A DNA stretch of 64,000 bases from Rotaria sordida (taxonomy: Eukaryota; Rotifera; Eurotatoria; Philodinida; Philodinidae), in NCBI GenBank assembly GCA_905250125.1, contig CAJNOL010000162.1, positions 1-64,000 of the forward strand, written 5' to 3'. Both the position numbers and the translations under genes were made by a program. The notes beneath the pieces are model-generated. The model was not told where the DNA came from and made no database searches. It worked only from the letters and a program-made list of their open reading frames with translations. Position 1 is the stretch's first letter, and every line of letters starts with the position of its first letter. This document shows, piece after piece, positions 1 through 12,077 of the stretch.

Positions 1-3000
1 GTCATTTAAATTATCATATAATTATATTCTTGTGGAATTTTTTTTTTTCTATAATATGCATATTTGTTTCCTTTTTGACAATCTCATGAATGTTTATTTA
101 ACTTAATCAGTAGAGTTATTCATCATTTAAGATGCTTTGGAGAATAGTTCATCAAAATATTTTGAAAATTCCAGGGCATATAAATTTTTAGTGAATAAAG
201 CAAAAATTCATGGATGTATCTCTGCAGGAAATATTGGGTTTATAAGAGCATGAAACTGCTTGGATTATCGCCTTTCCTTTCTTCTCTATGATACGTTTGA
301 TAGGACCAAAATTATTTTTACATATACCAGATACTATCTCGATCGACTACTTGGTTTGATTTCCTTTTATTTGCTTTCATCCGAACAAAAACATCAAAAT
401 AGTCAGAGTATCCTCAAAAAGGCATGTTTTTTTTTTCTAGTATTTTCATTGAAGCTTTTTGTATGAAGCCTGACAAAATTCAGCGGTGCATTATCTTTTG
501 AAACAGATAAAAAAATATATACTCTAAACACATTTTAGAGTAAGTAGAAGAAATTTTCGATTCGATCAGATGCACTGTAATTGAGCAACAGAAGCGATTC
601 TTCACTTTTTTTTTTCTTGAGAAATCCATTTTTCAAAAACAACGAAATAACGTGTAAATTTCTATTTTTTCCAGTTTTTCGGCTTTTATAAATACATATT
701 ATTAGTTCTTGAAATATTCCTAACAGATAGAAGATGCTTCGAAGCGTATATAAAACAAATTTAAAAAAAAAATGAAAAATCTAAAAATTTTGGATTGCGA
801 ACAGAAGGAAGATTTCCTTAAGTCTACAGTAAAAAACCAATGATAAAGAATCGCTGCCAGTGATCTCTAACAATCTGTACAGCATTGATTATGACAAGAA
901 AAAAGTACTTTTGAATTAGCGATTATCTGTAATACTACTTCTAAACATGGATTATATCTTTTTCAATCATTGTAAACTTAATAACAAAGAAACAATACTA
1001 AGAAAGAAAATTGAAAAAGGAAGAAATAGGTTTTGCATAATCCAGTTATGATAACGAAACGCTCTACATTTGAAATCAAAACAGAATCACAATGGCAACG
1101 ATATGTTTATATCAAAACGCTTAAAATCAATATGATAAATCCAAACGACAAAATATCAGATGTTAACATATATGCAACACTAAGATAATAAACTAGATAG
1201 CACTCAAGTTCCACTCGACTGTTAATTGTGGTGCGAAGCTTTGAAAATCAATACTTCATAAAGAACGCATAATTGTTTTTTGCGGTTGATTACGATGTAA
1301 TTTTCTCCAAAAAAAAGATATTTACGTTTTACTGGAATTAGGACTTTTTTTGACATTACTAAGAGAACTCCATTAATTAATACCAGTTTGTCTCTAATGT
1401 AGATTATCGATTGATGATCTCTTTGATTCGTTATTTATCACTAGTTGTATTCATAGATGTCTAATATAAAAGCAAAAAGAATCGCTGCTAACCTTTGTTG
1501 TTTTCGCTTCGGTTATCTCGAACTTTAAGAACAAAAACATCATCAAAAGCGTGCTCTTTTTTGGCGATTGTTTCCTGTTAGAAAATGAGACATGCACTTG
1601 AAAACCAGACAACGAACGATATCGAATCAACCATGAAATTTTTATATTCACGTTTGAATGACTCTCTTCTAAGTGTCTGTTCTCAAGATCATTGCTGCGG
1701 AAAATTACTAATATTGATGCATCCGATGAGAAACTAAAAAAAGAACTCGCTGTGCTTCGCATTGTATTCATAAATAATCTTGGGACATCCCTTATTATCA
1801 ATAATTGAATAAATGTAAAAAAAAAATTGACAGTAGCTCAATTCTACATCTGTTGCTATATTTGATGGAAATGTTTCAATGCATTTCTTTTATGTCACGT
1901 TTTTGAGTTTCGACTGTTTGACTAGACTTATCAAAATTTAAATTTGTTGTGTATAAACCATTAATGTACTAATAGTTTTATTCTTAACTATATTGATTAA
2001 TATATAAAACAAAATATAATCGATTGTATTTACGTTTTTTTATTTATTAATTAAGAAAGTTCAAAAGAATTAACAATTCATTTTCATTCAATATTGATGA
2101 TAAATTTTCAGTAACAGGTTTTAATAAAATTCTTTTTTTTTTTCATAGCTAATATATCAAAATATTTACGTAGGAGTACATTTCTATGCATAAAAAATAA
2201 TCAAACAGAACTTCATTATATAATCATAACACAACCGTTTGCAAAAATAAGCATTTTTTTTTTAAAGTAATTATTTATTTGATTAACCCTTTGGTGCCGA
2301 CCATAGTATATATACTACTTCGAGTATTTCTCAAAATTCGGTGATGGTTTATATACCAAATCAATCAAAAGTAAGTGGAAATAGTCTGCATAATTGATTA
2401 TGCATAATTGATTATTTCAAGGTTTATCATATCATAAAAACACTTTTGATAATGAGTTTTGATTGAATAAACATTTATTTTCACTTATATAAAAAAAGAA
2501 ATTTTATTTTTTCAAAAAAAAAAAAAATCCTGGCACCAAAGAGGTGAATGTTGATTTAAATCGATGAAAAATATCATACCAATTGAAAAGTTAATTAGTA
2601 AGAATGATATTTATGTTAGTAGAATACATATGTAAATCATAAAACTAGATCAATAATAACTAAGAAACTATGGAAATTTATTTCTTATTTATATATATAT
2701 ATATATTTTATATATAAAATACAGACATCAATGAAATGAACAAATATCAATTCAAATAACTAGCCAATCAGTAGTCTAATTAATATGTTCTATGACAGCA
2801 CGAGTCATATAAGGCTTATATTACAAATTATAAGATCTGTTTTTGTTCTTCGCCAGACTCCAATTAGTTAAGATAGTATCATCTTTCTCTCTTTTTTTTT
2901 TCTGTCGCGTACTATAAACTAAACAACCAGAAAATATTTTCTCTTTTGGATAGTGTCTCAAGAAACAGTAACCCATAAGAAAATCTCAGACTATTACACA

Positions 3001-3704
3001 GTGAGAATTTTAATTTTTTAGTTATCTAGAATAAAGATAAGTAAACATTGAAGATAAATAGATGTAGTTAAAGGGTATATTTGATACATATTTCTTTCTC
3101 TAAGTGAATGCTGTAAAATCGATTATATTTCTTCATATTTTACTCTGATGACCTATATATGCTTGAAGATATATTCTTCCAGGAGAGTGCTTATCCTAGC
3201 TTCAATAAACATCAGTATTTCTACGCTATTATCAACTGAGAAATGATATATGTCAATTTCCTTTTTCTTTTGTTTTAACCATTGAATCCATTAAGACAAA
3301 CTAATTTACTATTCGTTAGGTTCTTACTAATATATTTACTTTTTTTTCTGATGAAATTGCTCATCATCTTGGATAATATTATAATGGAATAGGAAAACGT
3401 TGTTATGTATTCATATGTTTATATGAGATTTCTTTGTTCTTTCTTCTCTTATTCGTTTACGACCTTGTTGATCGGTGATTTTCTTTATATTATTTACAAG
3501 CGATGAATATGTTTATTGGAATAAATAACTATATCTAAAAAGGTCGTTAACAGCAAAGATCTACTATATATGTATTCATGTGTTAGTGAACTATTTTTCT
3601 TTTTCTTCTATCGCTCGTTTTTTTTTTTTCGCTGATCCAATTCAGATAAATTTCCATCAAGTGACAAAGTAAACCATACGCATCCATCATTTTATTAATC
3701 GATA
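1..3704. other. gene-free A+T-rich stretch upstream of the secreted-protein gene
   Basis: I see no convincing exon here. Open frames are short, and the longest (minus strand, 1451-1801) lacks an ATG at its beginning and has no recognisable motif. The stretch holds homopolymer runs, a TA-rich microsatellite near 2690-2720 and one short inverted-repeat element at 2287-2544. The last few hundred bases presumably contain the promoter and 5' UTR of the gene starting at 3705, but no TATA box or initiator stands out. Confidence 0.6.
2287..2544. mobile_element. piggyBac-like MITE
   Basis: A short non-coding element starts right after TTAA (2283-2286) with CCCTTTGGTGCC and ends with the inverse, GGCACCAAAGAGG, about 260 bp later. 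TTAA targets and TIRs starting CCC are typical of piggyBac-type elements. The right flank reads TGAA instead of TTAA, and one extra base sits in the right TIR, so the copy is old. Inside, TAAGTGGAAATA and TATTTTCACTTA form a second imperfect inverted pair, and TGCATAATTGATTA is duplicated in tandem near 2389-2416. No coding potential is seen. A chance inverted repeat is the alternative. Confidence 0.5.
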
Positions 3705-4661
3705 ATGATGATCATACGATTCGTCGTCTGTGTAATTCTATTTCTATATTTATTTATTCAAAATTCTTCAGCTACTTATCTTCGTTGTACATCAAAATGT
3801 ACTCAAATCACCGTTCCATTTCTCGAACCATTGAAAATATCTAACGAATGTCAAGATAATAATAGTCTTATCAATATTTATGATTATTCTACAAGCTGTA
3901 TAGTCGATTATCGCATTGATTACGACGCTAAAAATATTTATATTAATTTTAAAGCTAGTAATGATACTCATATTTATGATGGATATAATCAATCTGAATT
4001 TCTTGTTCAAACAATATGGTTAGGTTTTAATCAAGATTCAGAGCAACCAAATATAACTGATCGTAAATATGGATGTAGTACAGAAAATGATTGTGCACGT
4101 CAATTTTATTTTAATACTATTAAACATTTAATTACTAATGGTCAATTACAAATTGATAAAATTAAATCAAAATTATATAGACAATCTTTATTACCAAAAA
4201 ATATTGCACTTCGTCGTTGTGAAATTAATAATACAACGTATAATAGATCAACAATACGATGTCAAGATGGTTTATGTTATGTAAATAATATGAATGAAAA
4301 ACAGTATTGTACTTCTGATAAGACTCCAACATTTTTTAGTGAATTTCGATCTTATTTACCGAAGTCAACAGCAAAGGAAATCGAATTCATTGAATATAAA
4401 TGTAATAAACATTTATGTAATAACAATGAAACGATTGAAATAATTAAAAAACTTCTTCGTGATTATACAAATTGGAATAATATTAATAACAAACAAAATC
4501 AAATAGAAGAAAAATCATCATCAACAATATATCAAATAGAAGAAAAATCATCATCAACAACATATAAAATAGAAGAAAAATCATCATCAACAACAACATG
4601 TCAAACTGTATCTAATATTTTAATTATTTTATCTTTAATTAATCTTCGATTTTTATTTTAA
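3705..4661 (+). CDS. secreted, probably GPI-anchored cysteine-rich protein
   Basis: This is a single-exon gene of 318 aa. Two adjacent ATGs begin the frame (3705 and 3708); the first is taken. Residues 1-24 form a clear signal peptide ending SSA. The mature part has about a dozen cysteines spread to residue ~240 and many N-x-S/T sites, so it is probably extracellular and glycosylated. The segment near 235-245 (C-x4-C-N) resembles the last cysteine-Asn of three-finger (Ly6-like) proteins, but this is only a hint. A Ser-rich stalk contains three 11-residue repeats (QIEEKSSST-type), followed by a hydrophobic tail ending LRFLF, the layout of a GPI signal. An AATAAA at 4662-4667 abuts the stop codon. 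I do not recognise the family and assign no function. Confidence 0.75.
   Translation: MMIIRFVVCVILFLYLFIQNSSATYLRCTSKCTQITVPFLEPLKISNECQDNNSLINIYDYSTSCIVDYRIDYDAKNIYINFKASNDTHIYDGYNQSEFLVQTIWLGFNQDSEQPNITDRKYGCSTENDCARQFYFNTIKHLITNGQLQIDKIKSKLYRQSLLPKNIALRRCEINNTTYNRSTIRCQDGLCYVNNMNEKQYCTSDKTPTFFSEFRSYLPKSTAKEIEFIEYKCNKHLCNNNETIEIIKKLLRDYTNWNNINNKQNQIEEKSSSTIYQIEEKSSSTTYKIEEKSSSTTTCQTVSNILIILSLINLRFLF
4500..4598 (+). repeat. in-frame 33-bp tandem repeat, 3 copies, in the stalk of the secreted protein
   Basis: Three near-identical 33-bp units encode 11-residue repeats starting QIEE or KIEE and ending in Ser/Thr. They form the Ser/Thr-rich stalk between the Cys-rich region and the hydrophobic tail. 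The third unit has an extra Thr codon. Because the unit is a multiple of three, copy-number change would alter stalk length without breaking the frame. Confidence 0.85.
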
Positions 4662-4667
4662 AATAAA
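4662..4667 (+). terminator. polyadenylation signal of the secreted-protein gene
   Basis: AATAAA starts at the base right after the TAA stop codon (4659-4661), leaving an extremely short 3' UTR if it is used. A T-rich stretch follows at 4672-4685. Confidence 0.55.
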
Positions 4668-6056
4668 GATTCTTTTTTTTTTTTTGCTTAATTTTATTTG
4701 TTCCTTTAGATTTTTCATAGAAGATTTTGCCTAAATAAATTATTCTACTATTTTTAATTTCTATTTATTCAATATGAATTGTATAAAAAATTGATGACTA
4801 TTATTCTTAATTATTCAATGTTATATCAATTAATGAAAGAAAAAAAAAAGAAAAGATTATTTTCTTATTTTTGCAAGAATAAGTTTCAATCAATTTATTT
4901 TTAGAAAAGTCTAAATTATGGAATTATTTATCATTTGTCATATATGACAGTGTTATGATATTGATAAGAAAAATTTATCGTTAAACTGATACGATTGATT
5001 GATTGTTGCCTCATGTGCAAACAATTGTGCTACACCGTTCATATCATCAATAGAGTCAAAAACAGTGTTTTCCAACTAAAATTAAGTATTTACCTCGTAC
5101 ATCTAGATATATTACAGAAAATTTCCTAAAATTTATTGATAATATATTAGATTGTTATTTAAGAAGAAGAAAAAAAGAGATATGATTAGTATGTCTAGAG
5201 AATTGTTTTTCCTTCTCAATTATATTTATACTATATTGAAAGTAATAGTTTTGAGATAGTAGCTAGGGGTTATTTATACATATACAATATGTTTGGACAT
5301 ATTTGTTGAGAATTGCCTCAATTTTGTAAACAATTTATTCTATAAATAGAAGGATGAGATTAATATAAAAAAAAAGTAATTAGAATGCAAATATTGCTAT
5401 TCACATATGTTGATCTAAAAATAGATCATGGTCTTTTCTTTTCTTTTTTTTTTTAATTTTCTTCATAAATCATTTTTAGGGATTTATTGACATAATACGG
5501 ATGATTAATAAGCTTCTTTCTGCTTATAATATATGGAACGAAACTTTTTGTATTATCTTAGTGTAATATAACCAGATTTTTTGCAAGATAATCAATGGCG
5601 TATTCTACAAATCAATAGAGATATAAAGTCTCTATTGATCATACAAGATGTGAAAGTTCGTGATATTTTCTTCTTATTTCTAATAAAAGTTTATGTAAAT
5701 AATACTTATCCGTTCGAAATAAGAAAAATCACAATTGATGTTCTTCTTCTTCTTCTTCTTTAAAAAATATCTATACAATCATATACTAATGATCAAAATA
5801 AATGAAACATATCGTATGTTTGCATTTATCATTCATGCAAGAGAAGTTAACCTACTTTATATGAATAATGGATTCGAACAAAAGATTTTGTTCTATTTAT
5901 TTTTTGCTTCGAAAGATATATTACGCAACTGTTATGTCATTTTAATCAAATAAATATTTAGCAATACACATAAATTTATTTGTTAATATATCATATGATT
6001 TGTCTTTTTTTTTTTTTTTTTGATAAGAAATACTTTCTATTGATTATGATACACAA
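4662..6056. other. convergent intergenic spacer
   Basis: This spacer lies between the 3' end of the plus-strand secreted-protein gene and the 3' end of RNASEH2A on the minus strand. It begins with AATAAA (4662-4667), the likely polyadenylation signal of the upstream gene. The rest is A+T-rich with homopolymer tracts and a short (CTT)n run near 5745-5760. Short open frames at 5581-5953 are low-complexity and look like chance. Confidence 0.6.
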
Positions 6057-8645
6057 TTAATTACAATGAAAACTAGCTGATTTAAGATGAGCAGCACGAA
6101 AAAAATGACTGCCCGATATACGTCGATGACCAGTATCATTTTTAGTAACAGATTTCTGAGAAAAATAACTGAAAAGTGTTTTTGTTGTTGTTGTTGTTTC
6201 AACTACTTCAGATTTACGTTTTTTTGTTGGAATTATACTTGTTGTATTCTCATTTTCATGATCATCCCTAAAGAGAAATAAGAAAATAATTATTTAATAT
6301 AGATCAAAAAAACAACTATTTTTACCAAGTTACTTTAATACATTTATTATCAATAATAGTTGATGCTGTTGACCAACTAAAACGTACAAATTTTGGAAAA
6401 CCAAATATTTTATCCATAGATTCAATTAAAAATTGTTTTGTCTTAGGATCTATTTATATTAAATAATGAACAAAAATAAAATTGAATGTACTTTTTTTTT
6501 TACCATTAGGATAACCAGAACCATATTCAATCGATTCTTTTTCATCATCAAATTCATGTATTTTCCAATTTTGAACAATTTGATCACGTACTACTTTAGC
6601 ACAAATACTTGATGCTGATACAATTGGATAAAGTGAATCAGCTTTTTTTGATACTGTTATTTGAATTTTTGGATAACGAGCACGAATTTTATTTGCATAT
6701 GTATCTGGACTACCAACAGTATCGACAAAGATCTTTGAAAAAAAGAACAAATGATTTTTCTAGGATGACGACGAATTTTTTTTTTCTCTTGTTATTTATA
6801 CCTTCTTGACATTGACACCTTGATCAAGAACTAATTGTATCAATTCAAGAGCTGCATCTAGAAGATTACAAAAAACAAAAGATATTTAATAAATAGAAGA
6901 ATTCAATAGATTTACCATGAGACATATCATTTAAATTATATTTATCTCTGAAAAAAAAAAGTCGGAAAATAAAAAAAAACTTGAATTGAAATAAAAAATG
7001 AATACATACCGTCGTAACATACATGTTGAGATCATATGAGGTGAAAGTACTTTAAGTATAAAACCAAGATAATTTTTATATTGTTCATATTTAGCAAATA
7101 TTGATGAACGACTTTCTTCTGTTAATTGTTTAGAATCTATTAAAATAAATAAGAAAATATTTTATCAAGAGTTTATTTATTAAAGTAATTTCAGACGATG
7201 TATAATTAACGATTTTTTTTCGTTTTAGGCTTATTTGATAGAGAATTTCTTGCTCTAGAAAACTACTATCTTTGTTTTTCAAATCATTTTTTCTTTTGTT
7301 GATGCAAAAATAAAAAAAAATGAACAACTACTCAATCGTATAATTGTGATTTCCGGCTTTCTCCAGGCATCTAGTGAATCTTTGTTCATTAGAAGCAATG
7401 CGGAAAGTAAAATATCTAACATTAACGAATAGAGGATTTTATGCCCTCTGCTTTCACGACATTTTCAAGGTTTTTGTTGCTGTTGTTCACAAGAAAAAGA
7501 CTTCGAACTTACATCTAGTAGTATTTTGCGACGGATTCTGAAAAACCATGTTTTTCAAAGAGAGACTGAGTTTGTGATATGACTGTTCTCATGCCATTTG
7601 GTGTAGAATTTAATTTTGAACAAAATAATCTAATGCTTAAATTTTTTACTTCGAAAATTTTTCTCTCATATATATGCATCTTCTAAAACCTTGAAACATA
7701 TATAAAAAGACACAGAATTTTATGGAGAACTTCAGAATATTTAAAATTTCAGAGATAATATTAATTTTTTGTTGGAATTTCTTTTTCTATTAAAATTTGT
7801 GAAACTAATCTATTTCTTTCAATTTATCAGTCATTTTATGAATAATTAAGATTAGAGATATCAGCTGATGAACTCGACGATGATGGCTAGAAGCTTTGAC
7901 GGGTTTTTTTTTTACAAAAGATTTTTTCAGTTTCAAAAAATTTTGACATGGAAAAGGGAGAACATATTTGTAGAGAATGTAATAATAAGAAACAAGGCAA
8001 GAACATCCCTAAAAACTAATCTTTCATGTCAAGCATTTTCAAAAAAAAAAAAGATTAGTATCTATTTTTATTTCCTGCTGATAGCTATTTATGAGAACAG
8101 TGGCAATAGGACTCGACTTCTAGAGCGTTAATAGCAGGATGACATAGCTTGAGGATTTATACCACTAATTAAAACGAATTGTAAGCCTGCATGGACACTG
8201 AATTCTATACGATTGACTGTCTTTGTTAGCGAACTAATTAACAAAACAAAACATGATATTGATGATATGTAAAAAAAAAAATGAGAATTTTTATATAGTT
8301 TGAAAATTTGTCTGTTCGTTCTAGTAATCGAAAAGAATTTAAAGAAGAGACACTTTTAAAACTATCATGACAAATTACCTGCACAACCGAGATCTTTCAA
8401 AATTGAAAGTTGATTTTCATCACAGAAAAATGCCGAATAAACCATTGGACCTAATCAAAGAATTAGATAAATATATGAATTAAAAAAATATTTCTATTCA
8501 ACTGACCAAGAACAGGACCTCGACCGGCTTCATCAATACCAAGAAAAAATGATTTATCAGTATCATTATCATTAGTGGTAGGAATATATGATGAACGTAA
8601 TATAATATTGGATAGAGAATTTTTTTCAAACTCTGAAATATCCAT
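6057..8645 (-). CDS. RNASEH2A: ribonuclease H2 subunit A
   Basis: Catalytic subunit of RNase H2, which nicks RNA:DNA hybrids at ribonucleotides embedded in DNA in the nucleus. Exons on the minus strand: 8645-8507, 8450-8379, 7136-7010, 6947-6916, 6857-6802, 6732-6504, 6449-6326, 6267-6057; the frame closes at 329 aa, against 299 in human. The type-2 motif GIDEAGRGPVLG (residues 36-47) is followed by an AxDSKxL motif, FVDTVG, KKADSLYP and YGSGYP. Predicted metal-binding acids are D38, E39, D146 and D174, all present. The C-terminal tail keeps a human-like pattern (SYFS near the end, then HRR...HLKSA), with TLFSYF loosely like a PCNA-binding motif. Intron 2 is unusually long (7137-8378, 1242 nt) but the protein across it is continuous. 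Looks intact. Confidence 0.95.
7137..8378. other. long intron 2 of RNASEH2A
   Basis: This 1242-nt intron interrupts a gene whose other introns are 50-70 nt. It holds no exon that the protein needs. TCAATCGTATA occurs near its 5'-coordinate end (around 7333) and again inverted near 8195-8210, which may mark the ends of a decayed insertion, but the inner sequences do not pair convincingly. Confidence 0.5.
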
Positions 8646-9681
8646 TATCTAGAAAAATATAAATTTCAATAAGAAAACTAATAATCTATAGTCATTGTTA
8701 TTTATTATCCCAATTTCAATTTATGTAGAACATTAAAAATCAAATCTTAATTTTTTCTTTATATCTATTAGTTAGTATAATGAGTTTATTAATCCTTTTG
8801 CTCTTATTCTGTATTGTTTGTTGATGTTCTTGTTCGATTTTATAAAACTTTTGGTAACTATATGATAAATATGACATGACAGATTAAGCAATAATAGATG
8901 TCTCTTTTATACAATGATAGCACGTATTTTCTTTCTTTACTCAATCTATTTTTATTATATCAGTTATTTCATTAAATCCTTTGATCAAGCGACAGCAATA
9001 AGATCCAAATAGAAAAAAAACCCATAGAACAACAGAAAAGAAAAAGATGATGCAACGAACCAGCAATCTTTTTTGTATTTGCACCGGCTCATTTGACATA
9101 CGTCAAGCGTAATTCTAATATAGAATAGAATTATTCAAGCAATCATTTCACATGTCTCGTTTCTAATATAAAATCATGAAATGAGTGTTTTCGAAATGTA
9201 TGTATGAATGATGATGTATACTTTGGTTAGAACAGAAACAAAAAAACAAACCAATAGGGTAGAGAGCCAAACGCGAAGACCAGATTAAATGATGAACCAC
9301 TATTCATCTGACATGAATGGATGCATCAAAAATACTGAACATAAAAATATGATTGAGGTATGATGATCAGCAAAAAAAAAAAAAAGAATGAAATGAATGG
9401 TCACATGACAAAAAAAAAATAAAAGACTAAAAAATACATGAAATACAAGGATGAAGGAAAAGAATATGGTCACATCACATTTATATACACTTAAACTTAA
9501 ATTGGAATGATATTCATTAAAGAAATAAAAAATGCGAAAAACTTTTATCTTATTGACAGTGTTTTTGCTTTTTCTTACAAGACAAACAATAACAACAACG
9601 ACAAATAAATATAAAGGAAAAAATATCGATTGGAATAATAAAATTGCAATAATCTGTTAAAAGATGTGTCTATTGTTTCTT
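8646..9681. other. spacer between RNASEH2A 5' end and RAB3 3' end
   Basis: Both neighbours are on the minus strand, so this stretch carries the RNASEH2A upstream region and the RAB3 3' UTR. It is A-rich with several poly(A) runs near 9370-9420. No ORF, RNA gene or repeat pair stands out. Confidence 0.55.
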
Positions 9682-11106
9682 CTAACATTGACATTGATTG
9701 CCTTTAGTTTGTTGATCATTAGCGGTAAGTCTTGTAGTTCCTTTATTATATGCACCTGGTTGATTACCGTAAACAGTATTTCCTTGACCAGTACCACTTG
9801 AATCATCACTTGCATCAGACATTTTTTCTAAAATAATATCAACCAATCTAAAATGAAACGCATACACATAGAAAGAAAACAGAAGAATATTTTAGAAAAT
9901 AATTTTTTTTTTTCTTTACCTTTCAAATACAGATTTAACATTGATATTTTCTTTTGCTGAAGTTTCAAAAAATTCCAAACCTAAACAATAAAATGAAAAG
10001 AAAATAAATACAATAATAATAATAATAATCATATTATTGAAAATCTGTCAATTAAAATAAATATATGAAAGAAAAAAACTTACCGAGTGCATCGGCAAGT
10101 TTTTTTCCTTCTTCCAAATGAACAACTCTCTCATTTGCCATATCACATTTATTCCCAATCAATATAACCGGGGTTTTTTCCCATGAATGTGTCTTTATCT
10201 GCAGAACCCTTTAAAAACATAACATACAACACAACATATATCAAGCAAGAAAAGCCAAAAAAAAAAGGATTATAAAATAAACAATAATAACAACAATTAT
10301 ATATATATATATATATATCATGTACATTCAATATACAATATTTAACAAATTACCCAATTGATCTGCAAGACGTTTGCCTCGTTCTTGTGTTACAGCTCTA
10401 TCCTGTTCTAAATCGCATTTATTTCCAACTAGAACAACTTGTGCATTATCCCATGAATACATTTTTATTTGTGTACACCTGAAAATAATCTCAATATGGT
10501 GTGTTTCTTTTTCTACATATAGGGATGAATATATTGAAACTTTTTTTTTTTTTTTTTGCATTTATTTATCTAAAAAAAATATTTTGTCTCTTTTTCTATC
10601 TATTTAACTTACCAATCTTGTACAGCATTAAATGACTCTTCATTTGTTATATCATACATTAGAATGAAACCCATTGCACCACGATAATATGCAGCTAAGA
10701 GAAGCAAAAAAAGTCGAATATAGGTTTTTTTCGTTTATTCTAAATAAAATATTGGTTTCTTTTTTACTTGTTATTGTTCGATAACGTTCTTGACCAGCTG
10801 TATCCCATATTTGTAATTTAACACGTTTATCATGACGAAATACAGTTTTAACCTTAAAATCAATACCAACTGTACTAACAAAGGCAGATGTATACGAATC
10901 ATCGGCATATCGAAAAAGCTAAAAATAATATATATTGCATTTCATGAAGAAAAAATACAATTTTATATAAAAAAGAAAAATAAACAGTAACATACAAATG
11001 ATGTCTTTCCTACAGATGAATTTCCAATAATAAGTAATTTAAACATATAATCAAAATTCTGATCGGCTGCATCTTTAACTGATCCACCAGCATTATTTTG
11101 TGTCAT
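9682..11106 (-). CDS. RAB3: Rab3 small GTPase with duplicated exon 4
   Basis: Rab3 regulates exocytosis of synaptic and secretory vesicles. Exons (minus): 11106-10996, 10918-10768, 10694-10613, then exon 4a 10478-10354 or 4b 10208-10084, then 9980-9920 and 9847-9682. With either version the frame closes at 231 aa. Visible motifs are the P-loop GNSSVGKTS (~28-36), effector region [10 protein letters not shown], switch [16 protein letters not shown] (encoded by exon 4), TSAKEN, and a C-terminal CQC double-geranylgeranylation signal. The Rab3-type stretch [19 protein letters not shown] is intact. Exon 4a is closer to canonical Rab3 ([16 protein letters not shown]) than 4b ([16 protein letters not shown]). 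A 5' UTR exon farther upstream is possible. Confidence 0.95.
10084..10208 (-). other. RAB3: RAB3 exon 4b (alternative, interchangeable version)
   Basis: This exon is exactly 125 nt, the same length and phase as exon 4a, with a TTTTTAAAG acceptor and GTAAGTTT donor. It reads [20 protein letters not shown], then [13 protein letters not shown] and GKKLADAL, with no stop. By eye 21 of 41 residues match exon 4a. Including both exons would add 250 nt and shift the frame, so the pair can only work one at a time. A TA microsatellite lies in the 145-nt intron between them. Confidence 0.88.
10354..10478 (-). other. RAB3: RAB3 exon 4a (canonical-like version)
   Basis: This 125-nt exon enters in phase 2 (completing a Trp codon) and leaves in phase 1. 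It has a clean AG acceptor at its upstream side and a GTAATTTG donor. It encodes 41 residues covering the GNKCD guanine-specificity loop and the following helix up to the ADQL segment. It is the version most like animal Rab3. Confidence 0.9.
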
Positions 11107-12077
11107 CTAAAAAATAAAATAAAATATAAACAAATAACATAGAAATTTCAAGGACAATCAATCTAATAATTCAGTTAAATGATGATTGTCAACGACGATG
11201 ACGTCGCTACTTGTATAGTGAGTATTTTCCGTTCCACTTGTGTTTCAATAAAATCTGATTGGATGCGGTTTAGATTTGATGATTTTTAAGATATTAATGC
11301 ATTTTCCCTAAATTAACTTTCCTTTAAATATTAATGTTATAGAGGTTCAAAAATATTATCTTATTAAAAAGTATAAGAAAATCAATCATGGTAACTGAAA
11401 ATATAGATAAATAATTACTATATTAATTATTAATCATCAAATCAAAATCACTATTATCTTACCTTTTTTTAAAATAAAATAAAAAAAAATAAATATAAAT
11501 GATGTATATATTTTATCTATTCAGGAAAGAAAGAAGTTATTGTAGGCGATAGCGACAACTAACAAAAATAACGTATTAGAAGGAGGAGAAAGAGGAGGAG
11601 GCAAAGTAATTTATTAAGTTGAGGGCACAGCTGGTGTCAAGAAATGTTTGTATCACGGATGATGATAATGTCCCCAGCAATATTATCGATTTTTTCAGCA
11701 TAAAAAAAATCAGACACATTCCGTTCCATTGATTCGATCTAACATCTGATTTTTCTAGTCGACAGGAAAGTTTATTCATTAGAATTGATGAGATAATTAG
11801 AACCTCAAATAGAAAAAAAAAAATGTCACATATGTTTAAAGCATCGCCTCTTAATAGATCATCAAAATCATATGTGATGAAAATAATAATGATGATGTTT
11901 TTGCTTTTTTCAATTTTATTAATTATTCATTCAAAAATTCTATAGAAGCAAAAGTAAAATTATATGTATATATATATTAAAAAAAAACAGCAGACAATAA
12001 TGATTAAAAACACAGCACCAAATATTATATATATATATATACAAATTAAAATTCAAACCTCATAGAGGTTAAAACAT
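11107..12077. other. spacer between RAB3 5' end and EPB41L5 3' end
   Basis: Both flanking genes are on the minus strand. The part next to 11107 should hold the RAB3 promoter and any untranslated first exon; a GTAAGA donor-like site (minus strand, around 11456-11461) could end such an exon. TA microsatellites lie near 11964-11975 and 12027-12043. No ORF is convincing. Confidence 0.5.

Noticed and set aside
1451-1801. 116-residue open frame on the minus strand
   Set aside because: It opens with TTG, has no recognisable motif or splice context, and lies in plain A+T-rich sequence. Probably chance.
7330-8210. Inverted TCAATCGTATA near both ends of RNASEH2A intron 2
   Set aside because: Pairing stops after about 20 bases and the interior shows no element structure. 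Too weak to call a transposon.
10149-10331. Short minus-strand frame with a stop inside the RAB3 locus
   Set aside because: It is the wrong reading frame across exon 4b; the correct frame through 10208-10084 is fully open and homologous to exon 4a.
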